Below are positions 8,110 through 16,260 of a DNA stretch of 56,725 nucleotides, piece after piece. The DNA is from Candidatus Butyricicoccus avicola (GTDB lineage: Bacteria > Bacillota > Clostridia > Oscillospirales > Butyricicoccaceae). The notes beneath the pieces are model-generated. The model did not search any database and was not told where the DNA came from. It saw only the letters and a list, made by a program, of their open reading frames with translations. Made by a program: the position numbers and the translations under genes. Every line of letters begins with the position of its first letter. The stretch's first letter is position 1. The stretch covers positions 1-56,725 of the forward strand of contig DWWZ01000071.1 of NCBI GenBank assembly GCA_019119435.1, given 5' to 3'.

Positions 8110-8547
8110 TCAGTGTTTGATGCGGTGCGGCATCCCCGCGTCATAGAGCTCCTGGCGGATGGCAGCGAACATATTCTCGGCCATCGCAAAGTACTTCCGG
8201 CAGGCGCGCTCGTCGATCGAGAGGGGCAGGTCGGTGGGATAGCGCGTCTCGATGTAGAGGTTGTTGAGCGCGGCGCTCTCGTCCAGCCATTCGGTGAACC
8301 GTTCATCCTGCTGGACGGCCTGGCGGCATAGGTATGTCAGGTTGTGCCCATCAAAGTGCCGGCCGGTCTTAAAGAGCAGATAGCCCTTGAGAGCCTTCTC
8401 GATGGCCTGTTGGCAGTGGAAGGCGATGTTGCACGCGTCGCCGTTCCAGGTCATGAGGATGCGCGCCGCCTGCAGGTCCAAAAGGGCTTTGTCCAGCCAT
8501 TTGTAGTAGTACAGGCTGTCGCGCCCGCCTTTACGTGATCTGCTCAT
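8110..8547 (-). CDS. HEPN domain protein
   Basis: A 145-residue all-helical HEPN protein. The HEPN core is visible as Y-K-W-L-D-K-A-L-x-D-L-x-A-A-R (16-29), A-F-H-C-Q-Q-A-I-E-K-A-L-K-G-Y-L (42-57) and an R-x4-H motif, R63-H68. R-x4-6-H is the RNase active-site pattern of toxin HEPNs. The HxY tyrosine that AMPylating antitoxins modify is absent: H68 is followed by N-L. The start at 8547 overlaps the end of the upstream nucleotidyltransferase-like gene by 17 bases; an earlier ATG at 8610 is possible but less likely. The overlap fits a two-component HEPN/MNT module. Confidence 0.8.
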   Translation of the reverse strand: MSRSRKGGRDSLYYYKWLDKALLDLQAARILMTWNGDACNIAFHCQQAIEKALKGYLLFKTGRHFDGHNLTYLCRQAVQQDERFTEWLDESAALNNLYIETRYPTDLPLSIDERACRKYFAMAENMFAAIRQELYDAGMPHRIKH

Positions 8548-8839
8548 ACAGCACCCGCCCTTTCCGCCGGATCCAGGCCGCATAACTGTCCTCGTCCTGT
8601 GTGAGCGCATCCCACTCCTGTACGGTGTACAGGGTCAGGTTGACGGGGACATCCGCGACGATCGCGAGATAGAGCGCATGCTGCAGGGCATGCTTGTCCG
8701 TACCGTCGGGGACAATCACACAGACGCTGGCCGCCTTGAGCTTGTCGGTCGACAGCGTACGCTTTTCGCCATATAGGATGATGGCGAGCGGTACGCATAG
8801 CTGCCGGATGGATTGGACGATTTCGTCGGCAAATGCCAT
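8531..8839 (-). CDS. Degenerate minimal nucleotidyltransferase-like protein (MNT partner of HEPN)
   Basis: A 102-residue protein in the position of an MNT antitoxin. The fold-defining strand I-I-L-Y-G-E (20-25) is followed at the right distance by S-V-C-V-I-V (38-43). Active family members have G-S and D-h-D there; here Ser becomes Glu25 and both Asp become Ser38 and Cys40. The enzyme is therefore probably not catalytic, though it may still bind the HEPN partner. The ATG at 8839 has an AAAGGAGG site and is preferred over 8875. The family call is by context and spacing; similarity is weak. Confidence 0.6.
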   Translation of the reverse strand: MAFADEIVQSIRQLCVPLAIILYGEKRTLSTDKLKAASVCVIVPDGTDKHALQHALYLAIVADVPVNLTLYTVQEWDALTQDEDSYAAWIRRKGRVLYEQIT

Positions 8840-8896
8840 AAAAGGGAGCCTCCTTTCGCCGGGGCGATGCCCCACAAAAAATCCGATGGCGGGGAC

Positions 8897-9610
8897 TTAA
8901 TCCAGGCGCCCAAACGTGCCTGCGGCCTCAAAGCGGACCTTGCCCGCGGCCTCGCCGCGCACGCGGAAGGTGTCGGCCGTGCGCGCAGCATAGAGGGACA
9001 GCGTCAGGCCGGCCGGCGTCTCGGCCGTGTAGTTGATCTGGAGCGAGCGGACGAAGTCATGCGCGGTGAGGTCGAGCGCGTCAGACACGAGCGCCGCGAT
9101 GCGCACGTTGTTGAGGTGGCCGTTGACGTCCAGATCGGAGTACAGGATGGGGTGCGTGTGGTGCAGGGCCAGGCCGCTGACATCCAGCTTGCCCGGCATG
9201 GGCAGTGCCTCGCGGTCCAAGCAGACATAGGAAGCCGCCTGCTCGATCTGGCTCGGCCGCAGGATACGGTGGCTGTCCGTGTCCAGGATGACCCAGCTGG
9301 ACATCGCCTGCCCGGCCGGCTGGCCATCCACGGCGAAGGAGAACGCGCGCAGCCAGCTCGGCCCCTTGATGCCCGCGCACCAGGTGGTCACGCGCAGGGT
9401 GTCGTAGGGCGCGAGCGGACGGGTAAACTCGGCATGCATGCGCGAGAGCACCCACAGGCCGCCGATGTCTCCGCGGTCGAGGTGGCACAGGCGGGCGTGC
9501 ACGGTCGCCGCATCCTGCATAAAGTCAAAGTAAGCCGACGGACGCGCCGTGCCGCGCCAGTCGATATGGCTGTAAGTCAGTTCGTAATCCTTGTCAAATA
9601 TGAGCTGCAT
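8897..9610 (-). CDS. Acyl-ACP thioesterase
   Basis: A 237-residue FatA/FatB-like double hotdog protein that hydrolyses acyl-ACP to free fatty acid. The N-terminal hotdog starts with the Y-S-H-I-D-W-R-G strand and has the long helix A-Y-F-D-F-M-Q-D-A-A. The second half carries the catalytic signature D-L-D-V-N-G-H-L-N-N-V, with the conserved Asn and His. The length suits bacterial members. It lies 13 bases after the GHL10 gene on the same strand, so it is probably cotranscribed. The chain length preference is unknown. Confidence 0.9.
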   Translation of the reverse strand: MQLIFDKDYELTYSHIDWRGTARPSAYFDFMQDAATVHARLCHLDRGDIGGLWVLSRMHAEFTRPLAPYDTLRVTTWCAGIKGPSWLRAFSFAVDGQPAGQAMSSWVILDTDSHRILRPSQIEQAASYVCLDREALPMPGKLDVSGLALHHTHPILYSDLDVNGHLNNVRIAALVSDALDLTAHDFVRSLQINYTAETPAGLTLSLYAARTADTFRVRGEAAGKVRFEAAGTFGRLD

Positions 9611-9623
9611 GGAGAAGGCCCCT

Positions 9624-10931
9624 TTATCGAATCATAGATAGCAGGAACTGGGACAGGATGCCCGAAAAGCTGTCCCCGCGGATACCGCCGCTTGTCGTGC
9701 CGCCAGGCGTTGCGGGCGGCGTGACCGTGTTGGAGTTGTGCACGCTCTGGTACCATGTGGCCAGGCGGTCGGCCAGGCCGGACACCGCCGGGATCGAGCC
9801 ATAGCGGAAAAAGACACAGCCGCCGACGTTGGGCTCGCGCTCGAGGTACTCCAGGCTGTCAAACAGCGTGTCCATGTTGGTCCAGACGCCCGAGGGGCTG
9901 TCCGACAGGCGGTAGGCTGCCATGCCGATGTACAGGCGCACGCCCGTGCCCTGGACGGCGTTGTTCCACCAGTCGGCCAGGGTGGCAAAGTCCGCCGACT
10001 TATGGCCGATCTCCCAGTAGATCTGGGGGATGATATAGTCTACAAGGCCGTTGTCGATCCAGTACAGGCTGTCAGCATAGCTCGAGGCATAGTGCTCGTA
10101 GCCGTTCGTATCCGAGCCGCGGGAGTCGGTCGACTTGTTGGCCCAGATGCCGGACGGGCTGATGCCGAACTGGATGTCCGGGCGCACGTTGTGCAGGGCG
10201 GTGTCGAGCTGGGCGACGAGCTGGTTTACGTTATCCCGCCGCCAGTCGCCGATGTTTGAGAAGCTGCCGCCGTACTGCTGGTAGGTAGCGGAATCGGCAA
10301 AATCCGAGCCGGGATAGAAGTAGTCGTCCATGTGCAGGCCGTCCACGTCGTAGTTCTGAGCGATCTCGACCGCACCGCGCGTGACAAGGTCGCGCACCTG
10401 CTGTAGGCCGGGATTGAAATAGTAGTTGCCGTCCGAGTACTTGACCACCCAGTCGGGATTCATCTTGGCCGGATGGCTGCTCGGGAGCTGGTTCCACTCG
10501 GTGTCGCCGCCGCGGGTGATGCGGTAGGGATTGATCCATGCGTGCAGCTCCAGGCCGCGCGCATGGGCCGCCTCCACCCAGTATGCGAGCGGGTCAAAGC
10601 CGTCTGCCGGCGCGGTGCCGGCCGTGCCGGTCAGGTACTTACTCCAGGGGAAGACCTCGGATGGGTACAGCGAATCCGCCGAGGGGCGGACCTGCAAAAA
10701 GACCGCGTTCAGGCCCCACTGGACACAGTTGTCCAGGATCGCGTCGGCCTCGGCGCGCAGCGCCGCCGGGTCGGTGGTCGCCTGGGAGGGATAGTCCAGA
10801 TTGTAAACCGTGGACACCCACACGCCGCGCATCTCGTCGGACGCCGCGGGCGTGCCGGCCGCGAACGCGGGGGCCGTCAGGGTGAGCGCGCACACAAGGA
10901 TGAGTGCGAGCAGTCGGGAAATTCGTTTCAT
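9624..10931 (-). CDS. Secreted glycoside hydrolase-like protein, GHL10 (DUF187) family
   Basis: A 435-residue exported protein. Residues 1-26 form a signal peptide (K-R-I-S-R basic start, hydrophobic core, A-F-A-A cleavage). The mature part opens with the family signature E-M-R-G-V-W-V-S-T and continues with N-A-V-F-L-Q-V-R-P, H-A-W-I-N-P-Y-R and G-L-H-M-D-D-Y-F-Y-P, matching the GHL10 TIM barrel. Relatives are thought to act on peptidoglycan or surface glycans, but few are characterised. The start at 10931 has a GGAGGC site; an upstream ATG at 11012 would add an implausible Pro/Gly-rich extension. Likely cotranscribed with the thioesterase gene. Confidence 0.85.
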   Translation of the reverse strand: MKRISRLLALILVCALTLTAPAFAAGTPAASDEMRGVWVSTVYNLDYPSQATTDPAALRAEADAILDNCVQWGLNAVFLQVRPSADSLYPSEVFPWSKYLTGTAGTAPADGFDPLAYWVEAAHARGLELHAWINPYRITRGGDTEWNQLPSSHPAKMNPDWVVKYSDGNYYFNPGLQQVRDLVTRGAVEIAQNYDVDGLHMDDYFYPGSDFADSATYQQYGGSFSNIGDWRRDNVNQLVAQLDTALHNVRPDIQFGISPSGIWANKSTDSRGSDTNGYEHYASSYADSLYWIDNGLVDYIIPQIYWEIGHKSADFATLADWWNNAVQGTGVRLYIGMAAYRLSDSPSGVWTNMDTLFDSLEYLEREPNVGGCVFFRYGSIPAVSGLADRLATWYQSVHNSNTVTPPATPGGTTSGGIRGDSFSGILSQFLLSMIR

Positions 10932-11044
10932 AATGCCTCCATATCCTTTTGTGATGCTGTGCGGCCGGACGCAGGGGGGACCCTGCGGGCCCGGCCCAAA
11001 CCTCTCTTTCATCCTAACATTTTAGCTGGGATTTCGCAAGGGGC

Positions 11045-11073
11045 TTGACGGGGCTTCTAAAAAATCGTATGCT
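11045..11073 (+). promoter_or_regulatory. Promoter of the pdxK-like gene
   Basis: TTGACG (11045-11050), 17-base spacer, TATGCT (11068-11073), 36 bases before the ATG at 11110. Confidence 0.65.
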
Positions 11074-11109
11074 GGTAAGAAAGCGAATACCCGGGAAAGA
11101 GGGGATAAA

Positions 11110-11961
11110 ATGGAACCAAAAATGGCGCTTGCGCTGCATGACCTGTCGGCGGTCGGCCGCGCCGGCCTAACCCAGGCGATGTGTGCGCTGTCGGCCATGG
11201 GGCATCAGTGTGTGCCGCTGCCGACCGCGGTCTACTCGTCCCACGCGGGCATCGCCGGCTTTGCCGTGGAGGATCTGACCGCGTGGATGGGCCGCGCGCT
11301 CGCGCAGTATGAGTCGCTCGGCCTGCAGTTTGACGCAGTGCTGAGCGGCTATCTGAGCACGCCTGGGCAGGCGGATTGCGTCCTGCGCGCAGCGGCGTGC
11401 AAAAAGCCGGGCGGCGTGCTGTTGGTCGACCCAGTCATGGGTGACGGCGGCAGGCTGTATAAGATCTGCACGCCCGCCCTCATTGAGAGCCTGCGGCGGC
11501 TGTGCCATGCCGCTGACTATATCACCCCCAATGTCACCGAGGCCGCCGTGCTTTTGGACCGGCCGGCGGACAGCGCGCCGCGCGGCGCGGACGAGGCCGC
11601 CGGCTGGGTGCGCGCGCTGTGCGCGCGCTACGAGACGTGCATAGTGCTCACCGGCTTGGGGGATGGCCAGACCATTTATACGCTGTGCGGCCAGGACGAT
11701 ACCGTCCAGGCCGTACAAAACCCACGCATCGGGGCATACTATCCGGGCACGGGCGACCTGTTCGCCGCCGTGCTGCTGGGCGGGCTGATGCAGGGCGCGG
11801 ACATGGCGGAAGCGGCCCAGCGCGCCGCAGACTTTGTCTGCGCCTGTATCCGGGAGACCGCGCGGATGGGGACCGACCCCAAATGGGGCGTCGCCCTGGA
11901 GACACAGCTTTGGAGGCTATACGATGGACAAGATCTTACAGGAAATCGCACAGTTTTATAA
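11110..11961 (+). CDS. Pyridoxal/pyridoxamine kinase-like protein (PdxY/PdxK, ribokinase fold)
   Basis: A 283-residue kinase expected to phosphorylate pyridoxal or pyridoxamine in the vitamin B6 salvage pathway. The N-terminal D-L-S-A-V-G-R-A-G-L motif, P-T-A-V-Y-S-S-H, V-D-P-V-M-G-D-G-G, T-P-N-V-T-E-A and Y-P-G-T-G-D-L-F-A-A signatures occur in order. The G-T-G-D segment contains the catalytic Asp (PdxY-type variant of GAGD). Phosphomethylpyrimidine kinase is the main alternative, but the Y-P-G-T-G-D-L-F pattern favours B6 kinase. The 3' end overlaps the next gene by 38 bases. Confidence 0.85.
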   Translation: MEPKMALALHDLSAVGRAGLTQAMCALSAMGHQCVPLPTAVYSSHAGIAGFAVEDLTAWMGRALAQYESLGLQFDAVLSGYLSTPGQADCVLRAAACKKPGGVLLVDPVMGDGGRLYKICTPALIESLRRLCHAADYITPNVTEAAVLLDRPADSAPRGADEAAGWVRALCARYETCIVLTGLGDGQTIYTLCGQDDTVQAVQNPRIGAYYPGTGDLFAAVLLGGLMQGADMAEAAQRAADFVCACIRETARMGTDPKWGVALETQLWRLYDGQDLTGNRTVL

Positions 11962-12382
11962 AAGCCAGGGCGCGCCGGGCGACCAGGCAGCCCTGTTGTC
12001 CTGCCTGCGCGAGGCGCAGGCCGCCTGCGGCGGCATGCTGGACGGGGCGGCCCAGGCCGAAATCGGCCAGGTGCTCGGCGTCAAGCCCAGCTATTTGCAG
12101 GCCGTTGCCAAGCGCATCTCCGACCTTAAGCTGTCAGGCGCGGCGCACACCCTCACAGTGTGCCAAGGCCAGAACTGTACCCGCCGGGGTGCAGAGATCC
12201 GGCGCTATCTGGAAGCGGAACTGGGCGCCCGGCCGGGCAAAACCTTCCTGGACGGCAAGTGGCTGTATCAGACGGCGGGCTGCCAGCGGGCCTGCCGCAC
12301 CTCGCCCAATGTCCGCGTGGATGGCCGGCTCATCACCGGCGTGACCGTCGAAAAGCTCAAAGAGCTCTTGCAGGCCAAGTGA
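11924..12382 (+). CDS. NuoE-like [2Fe-2S] thioredoxin-fold protein
   Basis: A 152-residue homologue of the 24-kDa subunit of complex I and of NADP-reducing hydrogenases and formate dehydrogenases. A helical N-terminus (about 1-70) leads into the thioredoxin-like domain with C-Q-G-Q-N-C (C-x4-C) and, about 35 residues on, C-Q-R-A-C (C-x3-C), the four ligands of a [2Fe-2S] cluster. The ATG at 11924, with a GGAGG site, lies inside the kinase gene. No NuoF, hydrogenase or formate dehydrogenase subunit is adjacent, so its electron partner is unknown. Confidence 0.85.
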   Translation: MDKILQEIAQFYKSQGAPGDQAALLSCLREAQAACGGMLDGAAQAEIGQVLGVKPSYLQAVAKRISDLKLSGAAHTLTVCQGQNCTRRGAEIRRYLEAELGARPGKTFLDGKWLYQTAGCQRACRTSPNVRVDGRLITGVTVEKLKELLQAK

Positions 12383-12391
12383 AGAGAAAGA

Positions 12392-12431
12392 GAGCGGGGC
12401 GCAGCCTTTTGGCTGCGCCCCGCTCTGTCTT
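12392..12431. terminator. Strong terminator after the NuoE-like gene
   Basis: A 15-base perfect GC-rich stem with a TTTT loop (12392-12425), followed by a T-rich tail. On the minus strand it lies just beyond the 32-residue reading frame and could end that transcript too. Confidence 0.85.
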
Positions 12432-12442
12432 TGTGGGACGGC

Positions 12443-12541
12443 TCAGCGATGGACGTCGTCCTTGACGCCGAGCTTGCGCTCGACGTACTGCTTGCCGTCG
12501 GCCGCCTTGAGCTGGCGGACCAGATCATAAAACATACCCAT
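12443..12541 (-). CDS. Possible small protein (32 aa)
   Basis: A 32-codon frame with ATG at 12541, a GGAGGG ribosome binding site (12551-12556) and a stop at 12443, directly followed by a terminator hairpin. The product is amphipathic and charged: it starts M-G-M-F-Y-D-L-V-R-Q-L-K, continues A-D-G-K-Q-Y-V-E-R-K-L-G and ends V-K-D-D-V-H-R. Codon use is GC-biased at third positions like the neighbours. I recognise no family. The intact site, terminator and codon pattern argue for a real gene, but the frame is short enough that chance remains possible. Confidence 0.5.
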   Translation of the reverse strand: MGMFYDLVRQLKAADGKQYVERKLGVKDDVHR

Positions 12542-12686
12542 ATTGAAAAACCCTCCAAAACCTTTTTTGGTTGTATCTATCTTATACTGCTTTGCCGCAA
12601 AGCGCAATATCTAATCTATCCAAAAGATACAATAAAACAGACCATAAATTGTGCATTTTTTGACCATATTTTGCAAAGTGGAATGG

Positions 12687-12724
12687 CGAACGCCCCAGCG
12701 GGCAGGGGCCGGCCGGGGCGTTCG
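12687..12724 (-). terminator. Hairpin downstream of iolG, possible terminator
   Basis: A 10-base perfect stem (12687-12696 with 12715-12724) about 120 bases past the iolG stop. The T-tract on the minus strand is poor, so termination is uncertain. The rest of 12557-12841 shows no gene. Confidence 0.4.
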
Positions 12725-12841
12725 TCACGAAGTGTTCAGGAGATATGAATATGAGAAAATATCATGAAGGATATCAAATCAAGGGAATTGGAATCGCGGT
12801 AAGGATGATACAATCCAAAGGGTAAGGAGACAAAGGGGAAA

Positions 12842-13861
12842 TCAATAGTTCATGTCCAGCAGCTGGTTCGACAGGAAGGACTCCTTGCAGCGGAAGGCGA
12901 TGGCCGTGGACTTGGTGCCGTCGTAGACGTTCGGGGTTGCGGGCTTGTGGTTTTCGACGCAGTCGCAGAAGACTTCCATCTCCTTGATGTACGCATCGTG
13001 CCAGCGGGAGATAAAGTCCTGATAGCACTCGCGGCAGACGCCGTGCTCGCTCATGACTTCAACAAGCGAATCGGTCGGGACAGACGAGATGCGCAGGGTA
13101 CCGCGCGTGCCGATGATCTCGGTCTCGACGTGTGAGCCGTGCGCCGCCGCGCGGCCGGCAAAGAAGAAGGCCATGGCGTCGTTTTCCATCTGCATCAGGC
13201 CGGCAACGTTGTCGCCGTCGTCCCAATCCTTGTACTGCTTGAACTCATAGCAGCCGCCGATCGCCCACAGCTTGCGCGGCTCGGAGCCGGTCAGCCAGCG
13301 GATGAGGTCAAAGTCATGGATAGACATATCGATAAACTGGCCGCCAGAGCGCGGGGCGTATTCCAGCGTGCCCTCGATGATGGAGATGGGGTCCTGCGAG
13401 TAGCAGCGGACCAGGATGATGTCGCCGATGTCGCCGCGGTCCATCTTCTGCTTGGCGATCTGGTAGGAGTGGTCATAGCGGCGCATGAAGCCCAGCATGA
13501 AGATCAGGTCGGGATGCGCGGCGATGATGGCCTCGGCCTCCTTGCACTTCTCTACGGTGTCAGCCAGCGGCTTTTCACAGAAGACATGCTTGCCAGCGTC
13601 CATGGCCAGCTTGATCATATCCACATGGGAGGCAGTGTTCGTGATGATGGCGACCGCCTCGACGTTGGGGTCCTCGCACAGGGCCTTGGGATCCTGGTAG
13701 ACGGCGGTGATGCCCAGCTCCTCCGCGACCTGCTTTGCGCGGTCAAAGTTCGCGTCTGAGATTGCGACGAGCTCAGAGCCGGGGACGCGGTTTGCGATGT
13801 TGCAGGCGTGCTCATAGCCCAGGCGGCCAACGCCGATGATGCCGATTTTCAGCTTTTTCAT
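12842..13861 (-). CDS. iolG: Inositol 2-dehydrogenase-type oxidoreductase (Gfo/Idh/MocA family)
   Basis: A 339-residue NAD-dependent dehydrogenase. The Rossmann start I-G-I-I-G-V-G-R-L-G, the C-E-K-P-L-A-D signature (Lys acts in catalysis), G-F-M-R-R-Y-D and D-M-S-I-H-D-F-D-L-I-R-W-L with the active-site Asp/His are all present. The F-M-R-R-Y-D and H-D-F-D pattern is that of IolG, which oxidises myo-inositol to scyllo-inosose. It follows iolE by 53 bases, and IolE acts on exactly that product. The gene has an AAGGAGAG site. A relative with another cyclitol or sugar as substrate cannot be excluded. Confidence 0.85.
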   Translation of the reverse strand: MKKLKIGIIGVGRLGYEHACNIANRVPGSELVAISDANFDRAKQVAEELGITAVYQDPKALCEDPNVEAVAIITNTASHVDMIKLAMDAGKHVFCEKPLADTVEKCKEAEAIIAAHPDLIFMLGFMRRYDHSYQIAKQKMDRGDIGDIILVRCYSQDPISIIEGTLEYAPRSGGQFIDMSIHDFDLIRWLTGSEPRKLWAIGGCYEFKQYKDWDDGDNVAGLMQMENDAMAFFFAGRAAAHGSHVETEIIGTRGTLRISSVPTDSLVEVMSEHGVCRECYQDFISRWHDAYIKEMEVFCDCVENHKPATPNVYDGTKSTAIAFRCKESFLSNQLLDMNY

Positions 13862-13914
13862 GGAAATACTCTCCTTTTAATTGATTTTATAGCTCAAAAA
13901 ATTTCGATGCAGTC

Positions 13915-14814
13915 TTACAGGCCGGTGTGCTTGCGGACATAGTCGCGCGCCATGCGGGCGTAGTCGAGCGGATTGGCCTTGGCCGGGTCCTGCTCGGCCT
14001 CAACGACCAGCCAGCCTTCATAGTGGTATGTATCCAACAGCTGGAACACGGTCTCAAAGTCCACGCAGCCCTCGGGGTCGCCTGGCACGGTGAACACGCC
14101 CTCGGGGATGGAGCGCAGGAAGCTCTTGCCCTCGGCGTAGCACTTTTCCATGGCGGCGCGGCGCACGTTCTTGAGATGCACATGGCCGATGCGGTCGTGG
14201 TGTTTTTTGAGGATCTCGATCGGGTCCTCGCCCGAGAAGGTCAGGTGGCCGGTGTCATAGATCAGGCTGACGTACTTGGGGTCGGTCATGGCCATCAGGC
14301 GATCGATCTCGTCGGTCTTTTGGACGGTGGTGGTCATATGATGATGATAGACGATCTTCATGCCGCTGTCATAGGCGATCTTGCCCAGATGGTCCAGGCC
14401 CTTGGCCAGCACTTCCCACTCGTCGTCGTTCAGGACGCGCTTGTTTGCCAGCGGCGTGTTCCACTGGTGTTGGATGGAGAAGGACTGGTCGGAGGTGTTG
14501 ATGAGGGTGGCGCCGATGGACTTTAAAAAGTTCATGTGGTCGACAAAGGCGCGCTCGTTCCACCAGAGCGGCTGCTCGTTCAAGTAGGTGCTGATCCAGG
14601 CGGTGATGGCCGACAGGCCGCGGCGGCCGAACTCCTGGTTCAAGATGGCAGGGTCGCGCGGATACTGGCAGCCGATCTCGGTGCCGGTGTAGCCTGACAG
14701 GGCGATTTCGCTGATGGTCTGGAGGAAGCTGTTTTCCGCGCCCATCTCGGGCATATCGTCTTCGGTCCAGGCGATCGGGGCGATGCCGATATGGACTTTG
14801 TTCTTGTCTAACAT
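13915..14814 (-). CDS. iolE: myo-Inosose-2 dehydratase
   Basis: A 299-residue TIM-barrel enzyme that dehydrates scyllo-inosose to a diketone in inositol catabolism. The N-terminal G-I-A-P-I-A-W-T-E-D-D-M-P-E-M-G is the diagnostic IolE motif. Metal-binding residues lie in Y-H-H-H-M, Y-D-T-G-H and H-V-H-L-K-N. The length is that of the family. It is the first gene of a two-gene unit with iolG, and an AraC regulator is divergent. The downstream genes iolD, iolB, iolC and iolJ are not in the window, so the pathway must continue elsewhere. Confidence 0.92.
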   Translation of the reverse strand: MLDKNKVHIGIAPIAWTEDDMPEMGAENSFLQTISEIALSGYTGTEIGCQYPRDPAILNQEFGRRGLSAITAWISTYLNEQPLWWNERAFVDHMNFLKSIGATLINTSDQSFSIQHQWNTPLANKRVLNDDEWEVLAKGLDHLGKIAYDSGMKIVYHHHMTTTVQKTDEIDRLMAMTDPKYVSLIYDTGHLTFSGEDPIEILKKHHDRIGHVHLKNVRRAAMEKCYAEGKSFLRSIPEGVFTVPGDPEGCVDFETVFQLLDTYHYEGWLVVEAEQDPAKANPLDYARMARDYVRKHTGL

Positions 14815-15212
14815 GGTCGTTGCCGTCCTTTCGTTCGTATCTTGGAGGAATTGGGGGAGTTTCCGTTTGCTTTCGATGGTTTTAGTTTACCAGGTTCGGC
14901 CGCGCCTTTCTTCTAACTTCTTGGTTTGTCTGGAAAACTGCAAAATTGCAGGATTTGGCCGGCATTTACGCGGCTTTCCCGGCCATCCGCCCGGCCTTTG
15001 GCGCGGCGGGCCGCCTGGCCCCGGCACGCGCCGCGCCCGGCCACGGCGGCGCTTTTTTTAACATCCTGCGCTTTGCCGCCCGCACAGCGAAAAACGCAAT
15101 ATTTTGAAAGACAGGCGCAGGCATCCGTGGTATCATAAAAAAAAGAATCGCCGCAGCGCGCCTCCCTCGGGGCGCACTGCACACCACCGCCAGAACAGGA
15201 GGCTTGTATTCC
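14815..15212. promoter_or_regulatory. Divergent control region between iolE and araC
   Basis: A 398-base gap. On the plus strand an extended -10 TGGTATCAT lies near 15128-15136 with no good -35, as expected for a weak or activated araC promoter. On the minus strand a TAAACT -10 near 14884 has no good -35, which fits activation by the AraC protein. A GC hairpin followed by seven T's at about 15028-15060 reads like a plus-strand terminator or attenuator. Confidence 0.4.
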
Positions 15213-16151
15213 ATGGCGCAGACCGAAAAAGCGCTCAAGGTACAGTGCTTTGTCAAAAAAGAATTCCAACCCATGCTGCAGGACCCGAATGGGCCACGGC
15301 TGCTGTATGTCAGCCGCATTCGGCCAGACGCGTCCACCCACCCGCGCGTCATGCACGCGCACGAGGACTTTGTGGAGATCATCCTCATTTGCAGCGGGAT
15401 CAGCGAATACCTGATCCATGAGAAAAAACAGTACATCCGCGCGGGCGACCTCATCATCTATAATTCGGGCGTCGTGCATGACGAGGTTTCGGGCCCGGAT
15501 ATCGAGGTCGGCAGCTACTGCATCGCCATCGCAGGCCTGGACCTGCCCGGCCTGCGCAAGAATGCCCTCATCCCGGAGGACATGCATCCTGTGTTCCGCA
15601 CCAACGGGCACTTTTCCGACATTGAGGCGCTGTGCGAGATGATGTTTCAGAACCTGTCGAGCGGGCGGCCCGGAGCTGAGGCATTCAGCCACTATTTGAT
15701 GGTGGCGCTGCTTGAAAAGGTCAACACCATCATCCACGGCGATCAGCCGCCGGCAGAGCCTGACGAGGAACCGCACATCATGGGCCGCCGCATCAAGCAG
15801 TTCATCGACAGCCACTATATGGAACCGCTGACCTTGCAGAGCATGGGCGAGGCGCTGCACATCAGCCCCTACTATCTGTCGCATATCTTTAAGCAGATGA
15901 CCGGGTATTCCCCGGTGCAGTATCTGCTGCGGCGGCGTATCGGCGAGGCGCAGACCCTGCTCATCACGACCGACCTGCCCATCACACGCATCGCCGAGAT
16001 GGTGGGATATGACACCCAGAGCTATTTCAACCTGCAGTTCACCAAGAACGTCGGCATGCCGCCGCAGAAGTACCGCAAGGCATACATCGTCTCGGCCGAT
16101 GAGCCGTCTGCGGGGAAAAAGAAAAAGCGGGCCAAGAAAGAAGGCTCCTGA
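15213..16151 (+). CDS. AraC-family transcriptional regulator
   Basis: A 312-residue regulator with an N-terminal cupin effector domain (H-A-H-E-D-F-V-E-I near residue 50, then the Y-L-I-H-E-K and G-D-L-I-I-Y-N strands). The C-terminal double helix-turn-helix spans roughly 195-295: L-T-L-Q-S-M-G-E-A-L-H-I-S-P-Y-Y-L-S-H-I-F and I-T-R-I-A-E-M-V-G-Y-D-T-Q-S-Y-F-N. The last residues are a Lys/Arg-rich tail. The ATG at 15213 has an AGGAGG site ten bases upstream. Divergence from iolE-iolG suggests it activates that operon in response to a cyclitol. Confidence 0.92.
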   Translation: MAQTEKALKVQCFVKKEFQPMLQDPNGPRLLYVSRIRPDASTHPRVMHAHEDFVEIILICSGISEYLIHEKKQYIRAGDLIIYNSGVVHDEVSGPDIEVGSYCIAIAGLDLPGLRKNALIPEDMHPVFRTNGHFSDIEALCEMMFQNLSSGRPGAEAFSHYLMVALLEKVNTIIHGDQPPAEPDEEPHIMGRRIKQFIDSHYMEPLTLQSMGEALHISPYYLSHIFKQMTGYSPVQYLLRRRIGEAQTLLITTDLPITRIAEMVGYDTQSYFNLQFTKNVGMPPQKYRKAYIVSADEPSAGKKKKRAKKEGS

Positions 16152-16192
16152 CGGGGCGCTCCGGCTGCCGTCTGCGGGACCGGCCCATATAG

Positions 16193-16223
16193 AAAAGGCG
16201 CGGCCAATTTGGCCGCGCCTTTT
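16193..16223. terminator. Bidirectional terminator between araC and the BadF-type kinase gene
   Basis: Near-perfect palindrome with 15-base arms around a single-base centre, flanked by AAAA and TTTT. Confidence 0.9.
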
Positions 16224-16260
16224 CAGATACCGATTTTGTTCGGGGAGAGAATGCCCGGCC

